This document shows, in pieces, positions 23,847 through 34,268 of a stretch of DNA of 64,000 nucleotides. The stretch is from NCBI GenBank assembly GCA_934747885.1, contig CAKVHE010000001.1:310001-374000 (forward strand), in the 5' to 3' direction. A program made the position numbers and the translations under genes. The stretch comes from an uncultured Clostridia bacterium. GTDB lineage: Bacteria; Bacillota; Clostridia; Christensenellales; UBA1242. The notes under the pieces are model-generated. The model made no database searches. It was not told where the DNA came from and was given only the letters and a program-made list of their open reading frames with translations. Every line of letters begins with the position of its first letter. Positions within the stretch are counted from its first letter, which is position 1.

Positions 23847-26800
23847 TTATTTTATCTCAATATATTTTCCAATAGTAAAGGAATATAAATATTTTTTAGA
23901 AACTTTTTTGCGCATTGCCTCACTGGTAACGCGGGCATAAATTTCCACCTGCTTGCCGTAATGCTCAATGTAACGCTTTTCGTCTGTCCATCTGTTGGTT
24001 TTGTAGTCTACAATAACCAAATCGTTTTCGCCTTCGCAAATAAGGTCCACAATACCCTGCAAAACCATTCCATCTTCTGCCTTGCTGTTTGGAGGGTTCA
24101 TAAGCGCAATAAACTCTTGCTCGCGAATAAGTTTGCGCGAGAGCAAGCCAACGGTAATTGGGTCACGCAAAAATCTTGCCAGTTCGTCCACGTTGATGTA
24201 TGCGCGCTCTTCGGCGGTTAGTATGCCAGACATAGCACCCATCAAATCGTTTAAAACAAAGGCTTTTTTGCAAATATCAAAATTTATGTGTTGCATTAGT
24301 TTGTGATAAGCATTACCCTTTTCAATTGCCTTTGAGTTGCCCACCACAAACAAGTTTGGAACAAAAACTTCCGCCTCGCTGTCTTCTTTCAAAATTTCAC
24401 TAACAGTAGTTTTTGTTGGCATATCCACAAATTTTGAGTATCCATAAGCGTAGTCAAATACCTCACCAATTCGCCCACGCAAAACTTCATCCGGCTTGGT
24501 AAAGGTTATTGGTTTTGCTGTGGTTTCGGCTGACTGCCTATCACTTTTTAGCGCGGACATATCCACACTTTCTACCGAAAGATAACTTGCGTTTTCACTC
24601 ACACGCACCGATGGCATTATCCAGTCAAAAAAGCACTTGGCGTTTTCAGGGCTCTTGTCTTCTTCGCCAGAGTATACCCCCACCAAAATTAGGTGATTTT
24701 TTGGTCTGGTCAAAGCAACATAAAGTAGCCTTGCTTTTTCTTCTATTGTTTTGCGGTCGTTCTCAAGAAGAATGGCGCGTTTGCTAATAGTGTCACTTTT
24801 GGTTTTGCTTGATGGATCAAAATGCCCCATCGACACCCCCAAATTTTTAGAAATAACCATTTGGTTGCGCTTGTCGTTTAAGCGTCTGCCACAACCAATT
24901 ACAAACACAATCTTGTATTCTAGCCCTTTACTTTTGTGAATGGTGGTAACTTTTACACTGTTTTCGGCAAAGTCCGCACCAAAAGTTATTGGGGTTTCGG
25001 TAACGGCGTTCAAAAATTTGCTAAGCGAAGCGTTGTAAGGCTTGCCCGACAAATAGCCAATAAGTTTTTTTAGGTTGGTAAGCGAACGCGAACCCATTGG
25101 GCATTTTAGCAAATAGTTTTCGTATTCAAAACGCTCCAAAAAGAGGTTAATAAGTTTGTCCACCGTGGTAGTCTTGCTCAAAAAATTAAACTCACGCAAG
25201 GTTTTTAACACCTTTTGCACCTTTTGGCGTACCGCACCTTGCTCGCTAGATTGCGCATACAAGGCAAGCGCGTCGTAAAAATGCTCACTTTCGCGGTCGG
25301 CAATGCGCACTGTCGCCAGTTCGTCTGCCGAAAAATCAAAAATTGGTGATTGCAAAACCGACAAGAGTGGCATATCTTGACTAAAATTGTCCACAACCGA
25401 CAAAAAGTTTTTAACTTGTAAAAGATTTTTATCTTCAAAAATATCGTTTGCCACATCGGTGCTATAAGGAATATTTTCGGCTTCTAGTTCTTGCAAAAAG
25501 TATTCTAAATAGTCCCCTCTCGTTGCCGTTAAAATAGTTATATCTTTGTATTGAACATAACTTTCGCCAGAAACGCTGGACGGATCGGCTATGCAAGTGG
25601 TGATTAACTTTTTTATGTCTTTTGCCACTACCTTGCCTTCTGCCGACGCATTTTTTATCGCTTCGGTTTCGGGTCCTTCGTGATTTAAAACGCTATACAA
25701 ACCAAGTTTTTGCGCTTGCCCCTCCGTGCTTCCGTTATCGGTAATGAGTTCTATTTTTACGGTAGGAAAATCTGGATTGCTTGGCATTGGCGCGCCACCA
25801 CGATTTAGCCTAGCATCGGTTTTATAATCTAAATTTCCAAACTCTTTGGTCATAACGCGGTCAAACACAAGGTTGGCAAATGCCAAAATGTCTTGATGGC
25901 TTCTAAAATTATCGTTAAGCATAATAAGCCTATTGTTGCCCGACTTATCTGCCTTGTACGCGTCGTATTTGTCAATAAAAATTTGAGGCTCGCTGGCTCT
26001 AAACCCATAAATGCTCTGCTTGATATCGCCGACCATAAATAGGTTTTTGCTCGATTTTACCTTTGAAATAATTTCTTCTTGCACAAGGTTGGTGTCCTGA
26101 TACTCGTCCACAAAAACATACTTGTATTTTTCTTGAACTTCCTTTTGCACCGCCTTTATATTTAACAATTGAATGGTGTATTTTTCTAGGTCATTAAAAT
26201 CTAGCGCCACCTTTTCCTGTTTAAGTTCGGCATAAAACTTTTCAAAGTCTAGCACCATTGACCACAAATAACTTATTCGCTTTTCTAGTATGCGCATTTT
26301 TTCAAGCGCACGCTTTTCGGTATCGGTGCCATAAAGCGCCTTCAACTGATCAAAAAAGCCTTTGCTGTCACTAACTTTTGCCTTGTAGGCTTTTAGTTTT
26401 GCCTTTAACAATTCTTGATCTTCCCCGCCTCGCAAGCCTGGCACTTTTTGCAAATTGCTTAGTGCCTTTTGGTTTTCCAAAAACTTGTTATCTGGTCTTA
26501 CCATGTGCAAGTTAGAATCTATGGTGTCCAAAATTTCCACAAATTTTGCCATGCCCACCAGCGCACATTCCTCTCGCAAAACTTTGCCTTCTGCCCGCAA
26601 AGCCGCAGCTTTTTCGATGGCATATTTGTTAATTATTTCCGCAAAAATGCTGTCATTTAGTTTTTTTACATCAAATAACGCCAGCGTCTTTTTTATGTAC
26701 GCCTCTTCGTCAATTTGTGTTTGCAAAAAATCATAGAGTTTTAAAATTACATCTTTAAAGTTTTCATCATTGCGATTTAATGAAAAAATATCCAAAAGTT

Positions 26801-27275
26801 CATAAAACAATTTATTGTTTTTTTCAAGTTCTGCCGAAATAAGTTTATCTAGCGCCTTTTGTTTTAAGGTGCCACTTTCCACCTCATCAACCAGCGCAAA
26901 CGACGGGTCTAGCCCCACTTCATAAAAGTAAGTTCTAAGAAGTTTGGCACAAAAACTATGAATGGTGCATATAGTCGCCATATTTATTTCGTTTAACTGA
27001 GATTTTATATAGTCGGTTTTGGGTTCCACTGCCGAAAGTTGCTCAGTAAGTTTGGTTTTCATTTCACTGGCGGCAGAATTGGTAAAAGTACAAATAAGCA
27101 TTTCACTAACGCTGGCTTCTTTGTCTATAATTTGCCTAATAATGCGCTGAATCATAACAAAGGTCTTGCCACTGCCCGCCGAAGCCGACACCAGCAAATT
27201 TTTGTTCTTTTCATCAATAACCGCCTTTTGCATTGGCGTATATTTAATTTCTTTTTTCTGCGTCTTTTCTGCCAC
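23847..27275 (-). CDS. addA: ATP-dependent helicase/nuclease AddA
   Basis: AddA is the helicase-nuclease subunit of AddAB, which processes double-strand breaks for RecA loading. Walker A SASAGSGKT is at residues 30-38, with EYQDTN (motif II), LNDNFRSHQDIL (III), TTIHKSKGLEYKIVFV (V), VALTRPKNHL (VI) and the C-terminal nuclease motif IVDYKTNRW. I place the start at GTG 27273-27275, nine bases after AAGGAG; the more distal Met lies inside addB without a ribosome-binding site. It then has 1142 residues and overlaps addB by 32 bases. Confidence 0.93.
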   Translation of the reverse strand: MAEKTQKKEIKYTPMQKAVIDEKNKNLLVSASAGSGKTFVMIQRIIRQIIDKEASVSEMLICTFTNSAASEMKTKLTEQLSAVEPKTDYIKSQLNEINMATICTIHSFCAKLLRTYFYEVGLDPSFALVDEVESGTLKQKALDKLISAELEKNNKLFYELLDIFSLNRNDENFKDVILKLYDFLQTQIDEEAYIKKTLALFDVKKLNDSIFAEIINKYAIEKAAALRAEGKVLREECALVGMAKFVEILDTIDSNLHMVRPDNKFLENQKALSNLQKVPGLRGGEDQELLKAKLKAYKAKVSDSKGFFDQLKALYGTDTEKRALEKMRILEKRISYLWSMVLDFEKFYAELKQEKVALDFNDLEKYTIQLLNIKAVQKEVQEKYKYVFVDEYQDTNLVQEEIISKVKSSKNLFMVGDIKQSIYGFRASEPQIFIDKYDAYKADKSGNNRLIMLNDNFRSHQDILAFANLVFDRVMTKEFGNLDYKTDARLNRGGAPMPSNPDFPTVKIELITDNGSTEGQAQKLGLYSVLNHEGPETEAIKNASAEGKVVAKDIKKLITTCIADPSSVSGESYVQYKDITILTATRGDYLEYFLQELEAENIPYSTDVANDIFEDKNLLQVKNFLSVVDNFSQDMPLLSVLQSPIFDFSADELATVRIADRESEHFYDALALYAQSSEQGAVRQKVQKVLKTLREFNFLSKTTTVDKLINLFLERFEYENYLLKCPMGSRSLTNLKKLIGYLSGKPYNASLSKFLNAVTETPITFGADFAENSVKVTTIHKSKGLEYKIVFVIGCGRRLNDKRNQMVISKNLGVSMGHFDPSSKTKSDTISKRAILLENDRKTIEEKARLLYVALTRPKNHLILVGVYSGEEDKSPENAKCFFDWIMPSVRVSENASYLSVESVDMSALKSDRQSAETTAKPITFTKPDEVLRGRIGEVFDYAYGYSKFVDMPTKTTVSEILKEDSEAEVFVPNLFVVGNSKAIEKGNAYHKLMQHINFDICKKAFVLNDLMGAMSGILTAEERAYINVDELARFLRDPITVGLLSRKLIREQEFIALMNPPNSKAEDGMVLQGIVDLICEGENDLVIVDYKTNRWTDEKRYIEHYGKQVEIYARVTSEAMRKKVSKKYLYSFTIGKYIEIK

Positions 27276-30200
27276 TCCCTTCTTCTCCTTGTACAAAGTG
27301 TGCAAACTCAATTTTGCCAAGAGCCTTGCGCACTCCCTCAACCGAATTTAAGTTTCGCGGACACGCCGACCTAAACTCGCAATACTCACATTCTTCTTTG
27401 CTGCCTAGTTCAAGCGGACTTGCTTCTATGTTGCCCGCCAAAATTTCTTTGGTTGCCAAACTACAAAGGTCAAAAATGTACCTTAAAGCCCCGTTAAATA
27501 GTTCTTCGCTTAGAATATAGTTCTTGGCGTTTACCTTAACTTCTCCGGTCTTTTTGCTTTCCTTGCTGGTACTTAGCGCCACATCAATAACTTTGCTCTT
27601 GGCGCTATCTAGCGAAAGCGACTTATCCATTTTTACAATTGCTTCAACATCGTTTACAAAATACCCTTGCATTTTGTAACTTTGCAAAAAGTCACCTTCG
27701 GTTTCGTCCACATAAGTGTTTCTTATTGGCAAATAAAAGGCACCAATTGGGCGTTTGCCGCGATTTGCTTCGGCAAGCAAATATACAAACAATTGCACTT
27801 TTTTGCCATAATAAACCGCTGATGGGCTTAGTTCAATTTGCCCAGTTTTGTAGTCAATTACTCTAAAATTGTTCCCGCATTCGTCCAGCCTATCAATTTT
27901 ACCTTCAATTTTTATGCCCGACGAAAGTTTTACGGCATTGCCAGTTTTGTCGCCAAAACGTAGTTCTTCGCCCACCGGCACAAACATTGATAGCGCGCCC
28001 TGAAAATCTAACGCTTTGGTTAACCTTTTGGCTTCACTTGCCAAACTAACCAGCATATGCTTGTTGGTGGCGGACTTTACCCTTTCGGTTTCAAAGACAA
28101 AACTAATAAGTCCGTCCACATACTTTTCTTTTTCGGCTTCGGTAGCAATTTTTGCTATCTTCTTTTCGTTTTTAACATAAAGTTCGGCCACTTTGTGCAA
28201 AACGTTACCGACGTCTACCGATTTTAGTTTTGCATCTTTGCGCTCTTTGGCAAGCAGACCATAACGCGCAAAAAACTTGTATGGGCAAGAAAAATAACTT
28301 TCCAGCGCCGAAATACTGGTAGTTCCATTTGGGAAAAACAACTTTTCTCCCAAGGTAAAGGCAGATTTTTGCTTTGGCATAATAAGTTCACGCAGTTGCT
28401 TTTGCTTGCCAGATTTTAACCTTTCGACCAGCGCCGAATAAAGGGTGCTTAGCGCCGTTTGGTTGTATCCCACCATTTTGGTGGGCGATGTCATAACTTC
28501 TTCAATAAGTTTTTTCTGCCCCACTTTTATGGTCGCATATTCATAGGCGTAACTTTCTTCCATTTTTTCGCCCTTGCCAAGCCCACGACGCCTTTCAAGC
28601 CAAAGTTCGGTACGAATATCTATTGGTTCTTTGCTCTCGTTTTTATAAAACAGTTTTTGTAGTTCCTTAATTGCACCACTTGGTTTTTGTTCGTCATTAT
28701 TAACGTCCAAAAGCGGATAAGTTAGGCATAAGTTTTCGGTAAACGAGCAAACCAGCATCAAAAATTTAAGTCTTTCGCGCTCGTTTATGGTGCGAATGGT
28801 TGGTTCAATTTTTTTGCCCAAACTTCCCGACATAATTTCTAGTTCTTTGTCTACAATAAGCCCGCAATCGTCCTTAGATAGCGGAACCGCGCCCTCGGTG
28901 GCACCAATTATGTACAAATCTTTTACTTCCAATATTTTGCTAGTGGACGGGTCGCCCACAAACACACAGTCTACCGAAAGCGGTATAAGCGAAATTTTTA
29001 TGCTCGAAAGTCCGGACATAAATATGCTAACAAATTCCTCAAACTCCAATTTGCAACCACCAAGCAAACTTTCAATTTCATCAAGCCTTGCCATAGTCTT
29101 TGGCAGCACTTGTTTGGCGATGCTTGCATCGGTGACGCTTTTTAGCGCCAACAGTTTGGTTGCAAGTTCTTCCATTTTATTTTCTACATCAAATTCGGTA
29201 ATTATTAGTTTAACAAGGTCAACAAAATCTTCCACCGTTTTGGCTTCATTTAGTTTTTGCGACAAGTGCAAAAGTTTGGCGCACAAATTAACACGCGCTT
29301 GTTCGGCAAGTGGCGCAACTTTATCCTCTTTGGCATTTTGCTTTTTGCTTGCAAATGGCTTTAAAAATTTGTCAAAGTTTATGCCATATTCTAGCGTATA
29401 GTTTTCAAACGCCGAAGACTCGGCTTCTTCTATGCCCGAAAAATAATTTTTTGCAAGCGATACCATATCACTGGCAAAATAGTTTTTGCGAAGCACGGTA
29501 AACACAAGGGACAAAAAGTCCACAAAAATATGCTCTTTTAGCGGATACTGAGCATCTAAAAAGTAAGGTATGTCGTAGTCGGCAAACACCATTTTAAATA
29601 GCCCCGAATACCCCGCTAGGTTTGGACACATAACCGCCACATCACGATATCTTATGCCCCGCTTTATTACCGATTTTCGTATGCTTTCGGCAACAAATTC
29701 CACTTCTTTTATGGCGCTGTTTGCCTCAAAAAGCACCACAGTGTCGTCACTAACCAGTTTTTTAGATTGTGGAAAAGCATACAAGTTGTCGCCAATAAAT
29801 TTTGCAAGGGCAGGCGCAAGCGACTTTACCGAAATTTCAGTAATGCTTAGGTTTTCTTTGCCCGCGTACACCTCTAACATATTCAACATTTCCGGAGAGG
29901 CTATATAACTATTGTTTTTGTTTCGGTTTTCTACCGCGCCCGCAGTAAAAGATTTTGCCGTTTTTGCAATAGCAATAATGGCCTCCATACCGCTTGGTGA
30001 AATGCTTTCGTAGCCCACCAAATAGCAGTGACTTGCTCGCACCAAACTGCTTGAATAAATAAGGTTTGTCAAAAGTTCAAATCGGTCACAAGCGTCAATC
30101 ATGTTGCCTTCTTGCAAAAACTGCTCGTATTTGCCATAAATAAAGCAAATATCTTTTAGTTTAAGCGCCAACGACTGCTTGCAAGTGGCAGACATAACCA

Positions 30201-30594
30201 CCAAATCGGCGGGTTTAACCTTGCTATTTTTTAATTCCGAAATGGTTTCATAGATGTTTTCGGCAAAACCAAAGGTTCGCGCTGTCTTTTTAAAGCAGTG
30301 CAAACTATCCAAATTTTCTAATATTATTTTTTTGCAAATCATAACGCCAGCGGGTGCCGAAACAAAATTTGCTTCGGTGGCGCCAAGTTTTTTTAAAAGC
30401 CTTGATAGCGTTACCACTTGCACATTGGTTAGCGCGCGAGTGTCACCCGTGCTTAGTAGCATTTTTTCTACCGAAAGTGACAATTTTTCAGGTACCATAA
30501 GTAGGTGGTTGCCCCCCTTTTTGCTGGCATCAAGTGCCACGGCAACCACTTTTTTTATTACATCAACCGAAAATAAACTTGTATAAATTTTCAT
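27244..30594 (-). CDS. addB: ATP-dependent helicase/nuclease AddB
   Basis: The 1116-residue partner of AddA. The C-terminal nuclease shows FRVIDYKTGQIEL and a RecB-like core (VDVGNVLHKVAELYV). Cysteines in SYFSCPYKFFARYG and ECEYCEFRSACPRN form the known AddB iron-sulfur staple. The N-terminal helicase-like part lacks a strong Walker A, variable in the family. The start overlaps the stop of the O-antigen-ligase-like gene as ATGA. Confidence 0.93.
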   Translation of the reverse strand: MKIYTSLFSVDVIKKVVAVALDASKKGGNHLLMVPEKLSLSVEKMLLSTGDTRALTNVQVVTLSRLLKKLGATEANFVSAPAGVMICKKIILENLDSLHCFKKTARTFGFAENIYETISELKNSKVKPADLVVMSATCKQSLALKLKDICFIYGKYEQFLQEGNMIDACDRFELLTNLIYSSSLVRASHCYLVGYESISPSGMEAIIAIAKTAKSFTAGAVENRNKNNSYIASPEMLNMLEVYAGKENLSITEISVKSLAPALAKFIGDNLYAFPQSKKLVSDDTVVLFEANSAIKEVEFVAESIRKSVIKRGIRYRDVAVMCPNLAGYSGLFKMVFADYDIPYFLDAQYPLKEHIFVDFLSLVFTVLRKNYFASDMVSLAKNYFSGIEEAESSAFENYTLEYGINFDKFLKPFASKKQNAKEDKVAPLAEQARVNLCAKLLHLSQKLNEAKTVEDFVDLVKLIITEFDVENKMEELATKLLALKSVTDASIAKQVLPKTMARLDEIESLLGGCKLEFEEFVSIFMSGLSSIKISLIPLSVDCVFVGDPSTSKILEVKDLYIIGATEGAVPLSKDDCGLIVDKELEIMSGSLGKKIEPTIRTINERERLKFLMLVCSFTENLCLTYPLLDVNNDEQKPSGAIKELQKLFYKNESKEPIDIRTELWLERRRGLGKGEKMEESYAYEYATIKVGQKKLIEEVMTSPTKMVGYNQTALSTLYSALVERLKSGKQKQLRELIMPKQKSAFTLGEKLFFPNGTTSISALESYFSCPYKFFARYGLLAKERKDAKLKSVDVGNVLHKVAELYVKNEKKIAKIATEAEKEKYVDGLISFVFETERVKSATNKHMLVSLASEAKRLTKALDFQGALSMFVPVGEELRFGDKTGNAVKLSSGIKIEGKIDRLDECGNNFRVIDYKTGQIELSPSAVYYGKKVQLFVYLLAEANRGKRPIGAFYLPIRNTYVDETEGDFLQSYKMQGYFVNDVEAIVKMDKSLSLDSAKSKVIDVALSTSKESKKTGEVKVNAKNYILSEELFNGALRYIFDLCSLATKEILAGNIEASPLELGSKEECEYCEFRSACPRNLNSVEGVRKALGKIEFAHFVQGEEGSGRKDAEKRN

Positions 30595-31934
30595 ACGTCC
30601 ACACTAGCTTTTGTATTTTTTGTGGTAACGGAACCGACAAACAGCCCCAAAACCACCATATAAATTGAAAAAGTATAAGGCAAACTAACGCCAAAGCACG
30701 AACTTGCAAGATAACCAATCACCGCCGAAAAACAGATAGTGGTGTAGTTATCCCACTTTTTTATGCGCTTAATGCCAAGTAGCAGCACCGAAAAGGCAAA
30801 TCCTGCATAAAAAAGCAAGGACGGTACCCCCATCGTGCTACCAAATTGCAAAAATTCGTTGTGGGGTCTGCCCGACTCCAAACTTGGGTTTATTAACCAT
30901 TGGCAATTTATGCCAATACCAAATAGCGGTTTGTCACGCATATTGCGCAAACATTCTAGCCATAAGCCCCACCGGTTGGTACCCGCAACATAGGTTTCGG
31001 TGCTAGTTGGCGACTTGCCAATTTTAAAGACGTCTTTAACCAGCATAATCAAACCTTGTAAAAAGTTTTCGTCCTGAAAGCCAAATTTGCTAAGCAAAAC
31101 ATCGGCGCACAAAGCAAACAAATATACTCCTACCGCCAAAATAAATTCAGCCCTTTTGCCTTTAATTTTTTTTGAAAGCAAAATTAGCAAAATTATAATT
31201 ACTACAAAGTTAGATAGTTCCACGCCCAAAGTATCGTTAAAAAATATGGCAAGGTTAATGAGCGCAAAGTTGCCAAAGGCATACCATTTTAGCCACGGCT
31301 TATCTTCGAGCAAAAACACGCCCAAACTTGCGGGGCTGGCAATTGCCAAAAAGTAACCGTAATGGTTTGGGTTAAGCCACCCCGCACTAAACGGAACCAC
31401 ATAAGTAAATTTCAGTTTTGCAAAATCATTTAGCCCGGCAAGTAAAACAATTATGGTAGAACTAAATAGCAGCACCATTAGCAAAAAGCGCTTTTCGTCC
31501 ACGAGCCTAGTACTAGCCAACAAAATACCTGCATAGGCAAAGTACATAATTAGCCCTTCGTGCCGAATACCCGTTATTCCATCAAACAGTGCCAAGGTTA
31601 TGTCGCTTGCAAAAAATACTGACAATGTTGCCCAAAATAAAAAAGCCAAAAGTAGCCACACCATTAGTTTTTCTAGGCAAAATGGTTTTTTAAAAACTGA
31701 AAAATCGTGCCTTTTGTAGTTTGCAAAAAACCACACTGCCCAAAGCGTTAACAAAATAAAACCAAAAACATAATAAGCAAAGTTATAGTATGGCGCTTTG
31801 CAAAAAAAACTTACCACCAACATAAAAAGTGGCAAACAAAGCGTTGCCACCACAAAAAGTAGCATAAAGAGCCAAACAACGCCCTTTTGTTTTACCTTGT
31901 CAAGCCCAGCGGTAAGTTTGTTATCAAACGCCAT
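30591..31934 (-). CDS. O-antigen ligase / polymerase-like membrane protein
   Basis: A 447-residue protein with about ten to twelve hydrophobic spans. The signature of the O-antigen ligase/Wzy family is present: GWLNPNHYGYFLAIA in the first half, LWLECLRNMRDKPLFGIGI and RPHNEFLQFGSTMG in the large outer loop near residues 310-350. Such proteins join undecaprenyl-linked glycan units at the outer face of the membrane. It is locked between rplI (TAATG overlap) and addB (ATGA overlap), an unusual place for a polysaccharide gene. Confidence 0.8.
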   Translation of the reverse strand: MAFDNKLTAGLDKVKQKGVVWLFMLLFVVATLCLPLFMLVVSFFCKAPYYNFAYYVFGFILLTLWAVWFFANYKRHDFSVFKKPFCLEKLMVWLLLAFLFWATLSVFFASDITLALFDGITGIRHEGLIMYFAYAGILLASTRLVDEKRFLLMVLLFSSTIIVLLAGLNDFAKLKFTYVVPFSAGWLNPNHYGYFLAIASPASLGVFLLEDKPWLKWYAFGNFALINLAIFFNDTLGVELSNFVVIIILLILLSKKIKGKRAEFILAVGVYLFALCADVLLSKFGFQDENFLQGLIMLVKDVFKIGKSPTSTETYVAGTNRWGLWLECLRNMRDKPLFGIGINCQWLINPSLESGRPHNEFLQFGSTMGVPSLLFYAGFAFSVLLLGIKRIKKWDNYTTICFSAVIGYLASSCFGVSLPYTFSIYMVVLGLFVGSVTTKNTKASVDV

Positions 31935-32377
31935 TATGAGCCCTTTACAACCACTTTAAGTTTTGCATTTACATCGGTGTAAAGTTTTACGCTTACAACA
32001 TAATTGCCAACTGCTTTTATTGGACTATCGAGTACAATTTTTTTCTTGTCCACTACCAGCCCCATTTTTGCAAGTTCATCGCTGATTTCTTTGTTTGTTA
32101 TCGAACCAAACAAACTACCATTTTTGCCAATGGTGGCGCCAATTTGCACTTGCACTTTTTCAAGTTTGGCCTTCATGGCTTCGGCTTCAGCCTTTTCAAT
32201 GGCTTTGGCGCGCGCTTGCGCTTCTTTTTGTCCCTTGTTAACATTTAGGTTGCCCGCCGTTGCAGGAACCGCCAATTTTTGCTTAAACAAAAAGTTGTTT
32301 GCGTAGCCGTCCGAAACTTCCTTAATTTCGCCCTTTTTGCCTACGCCTTTAACATTGTCCAAAAAAATAACTTTCAT
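31934..32377 (-). CDS. rplI: 50S ribosomal protein L9
   Basis: 147 residues, usual length. MKVIFLDNVKGVGKKGEI and DGYANNFLFKQKLA are the N-terminal L9 domain; a long helix and the C-terminal domain (GSLFGSITNKEI) follow. GGGGAAG precedes the ATG. It heads the rplI-ligase-addB-addA operon. Confidence 0.97.
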   Translation of the reverse strand: MKVIFLDNVKGVGKKGEIKEVSDGYANNFLFKQKLAVPATAGNLNVNKGQKEAQARAKAIEKAEAEAMKAKLEKVQVQIGATIGKNGSLFGSITNKEISDELAKMGLVVDKKKIVLDSPIKAVGNYVVSVKLYTDVNAKLKVVVKGS

Positions 32378-32396
32378 TTTTCTTCCCCTTTATTTA

Positions 32397-32426
32397 ATTA
32401 TAAATTTCCCGCACCGCTTTTGTCAA
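32397..32426 (-). promoter_or_regulatory. Promoter of rplI operon
   Basis: TTGACA (32421-32426), 18-base spacer, TATAAT (32397-32402). Confidence 0.8.
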
Positions 32427-32455
32427 TTATTAAAGAGCGCAAAGTTGCCACTTGC

Positions 32456-33385
32456 TTAATTGTTTTTGCCAACACTTTTTTGCGCTTCGGCAACTTCTTT
32501 TTTTATTTTGCCTTTGTAAACCGGGGTAAACAATTTGCCCAAAAAATTATATGGAAACCTAATTTTGTATTCTGGATACACATCACCTTTTATTTTAAAA
32601 TAGGCTTTCCAGCCATAATATCTGCAAGCCAACCTAAGTTTGCTCATAAAACTGCCCGCCATTCCAATTTCAATAGACGCATTTTGCTTTAAGGCAAGCG
32701 CATAGCCAATAGGATTTTTTACAAACAGTCTAAGCCCTTGCATGGTGTAGCCATCGCCCACATATTCTGCCACATAAATTTTTTCGTGAATTGGTACAAA
32801 TTTGTATTTATAAAAAAATTGTTTGTAATAAACACTTTCGGTAATAAACCTTTCTTGTTTAACTTCCGGAAAATGATACTCTTTGGCAATTTTAGTTTTA
32901 AAAATCAGCATGGTTTCCGGAACTTGGTTGTAATATTTGTTTATGTCGTAAAAATAAATTGGATAGTCTGGCAAAGCGCCCTCATATTCTTTTGGTGCGT
33001 TTTGTTGCGCTCTAACGCTGGCAATCCCCACAATGTCTTCCGCCGCGCACTTGTCCAAATTGCGCAAAATTACTTCGGTTGCGTCGTCGGTCAAATAGTC
33101 GTCGCTATCCACACAGGTAATAAATTCGGTTTCGCACTTTTGGTTTGAAAAATCCATACACGTGTGCTTTCCGCCATTTTCTTTTTTGTAATAAACAATT
33201 TTAAAATCGCTTTGTTTTGCAAACTCTTTTACTAGGCTTTCGGTGTCGTCGGTAGAGCCATCGTCAACAATCATCCAAACAAAATTTTTGTTGGTTTGCC
33301 TACTAAGCGAAGCAAACAACACCGGCAAAAGCCTAGCGCGATTGTAGGTTGGCGTAAAATAGGTTAATTTAATTGTTTCTGCCAT
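32456..33385 (-). CDS. Family 2 glycosyltransferase
   Basis: From ATG 33385 (AAAGGAG upstream) the protein has 309 residues. LTYFTPTYNRARLLP, IVDDGSTDD and CVDSDDYLTDDA (DXD) are a complete GT2 set. Acceptor and donor are unknown. It overlaps the preceding GT32-like gene by 17 bases and closely resembles the gene at 37816 (NGGKHTCMDFSN against NGGKQRAHNTGV), so the two are probably related polysaccharide transferases. Confidence 0.88.
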   Translation of the reverse strand: MAETIKLTYFTPTYNRARLLPVLFASLSRQTNKNFVWMIVDDGSTDDTESLVKEFAKQSDFKIVYYKKENGGKHTCMDFSNQKCETEFITCVDSDDYLTDDATEVILRNLDKCAAEDIVGIASVRAQQNAPKEYEGALPDYPIYFYDINKYYNQVPETMLIFKTKIAKEYHFPEVKQERFITESVYYKQFFYKYKFVPIHEKIYVAEYVGDGYTMQGLRLFVKNPIGYALALKQNASIEIGMAGSFMSKLRLACRYYGWKAYFKIKGDVYPEYKIRFPYNFLGKLFTPVYKGKIKKEVAEAQKSVGKNN

Positions 33386-34118
33386 TTTTTCGCTCCTTTT
33401 TTTGCTGTCTTTTTTGCATAAGTTTTTCAAACTTTTTTCGACCAAGAATTTTTTTAGTCAGCCAAATAAGTTTAGATTTAAAAGTTGGCTTAACCCAACT
33501 GCCATAATACAAATGTATTGAGTGGGTATTTTTGGTTTTTTTCTTTTCAATTTTGTCATAAGAGAGCGGACAAAAATATTCGCTAGCAAAAACCGTCCAC
33601 CCTTCTCCACTTTGAGTTTTGTCTTCTGGCACCAACCCCAGTTTTTGGAGTTCATTTGTGGTGCGCGTGCAAACGGTGGTTAGGTCAAGCGAACCATCTT
33701 CTTTTAAAAAGGTGTTGCCATCATAACTATCAAGTAGTTGTTTTACAATCTTTGAGCCTTTACTTGCGCCCATAATCAAACCCGGATTAACCGTGGTTGT
33801 TCCTTTTTCAAACCCCGAAAAAAACTCGTTATCCAAAAATTTGTCTAAGTTTTTTAATAGTTTTACATCTATATCTAAATAGATGCCACCGTTTTCGTAC
33901 AAAACCTTAAACCTAAAATAATCGCTAACAAAAGCAAACTTTTTTGCCTCGTAGGCTTGTTTGGTGTAAATGGTGCTATTTACCTCCAAGTTGCTTTCGT
34001 CCCACCTAACAATTTTATAGTCAGGGCAATGTTTTTGCCAAGTTTTTTTGCATTTTTGCAAAATTTTTGGTTCCGGCTTTCCGCCCAGCCAAATGTAATG
34101 AATAGTCTTTTCTATCAT
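33369..34118 (-). CDS. GT32-like glycosyltransferase (DXD sugar-binding type)
   Basis: A 249-residue protein: KTIHYIWLGGKPEPK at the start, FAFVSDYFRFKVLYENGG and the DXD YLDIDV (82-84). This is the capsular-polysaccharide/mannosyltransferase (GT32-like) family. It is a close paralogue of the C-terminal domain of the polymerase fusion at 38681. A basic C-terminal tail follows the domain. AGGAG precedes the ATG. Confidence 0.85.
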   Translation of the reverse strand: MIEKTIHYIWLGGKPEPKILQKCKKTWQKHCPDYKIVRWDESNLEVNSTIYTKQAYEAKKFAFVSDYFRFKVLYENGGIYLDIDVKLLKNLDKFLDNEFFSGFEKGTTTVNPGLIMGASKGSKIVKQLLDSYDGNTFLKEDGSLDLTTVCTRTTNELQKLGLVPEDKTQSGEGWTVFASEYFCPLSYDKIEKKKTKNTHSIHLYYGSWVKPTFKSKLIWLTKKILGRKKFEKLMQKRQQKKERKNGRNN

Positions 34119-34205
34119 TTGTTACTCCTAAGAAATTTGCTACTATAAAGTATACCGAATTTGTGCCCAAAAGTAAAGATAATAATTGCGCCTAAAAAGA
34201 ATGTT

Positions 34206-34234
34206 TTGACAACTTTGCGTAAAAATGGTATAAT
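34206..34234 (+). promoter_or_regulatory. Perfect sigma-A consensus promoter of the flippase gene
   Basis: TTGACA (34206-34211), 17-base spacer, TATAAT (34229-34234). Confidence 0.85.
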
Positions 34235-34268
34235 TTGCAAAAACATTTCGCAAGGATAAAAAACCAAA

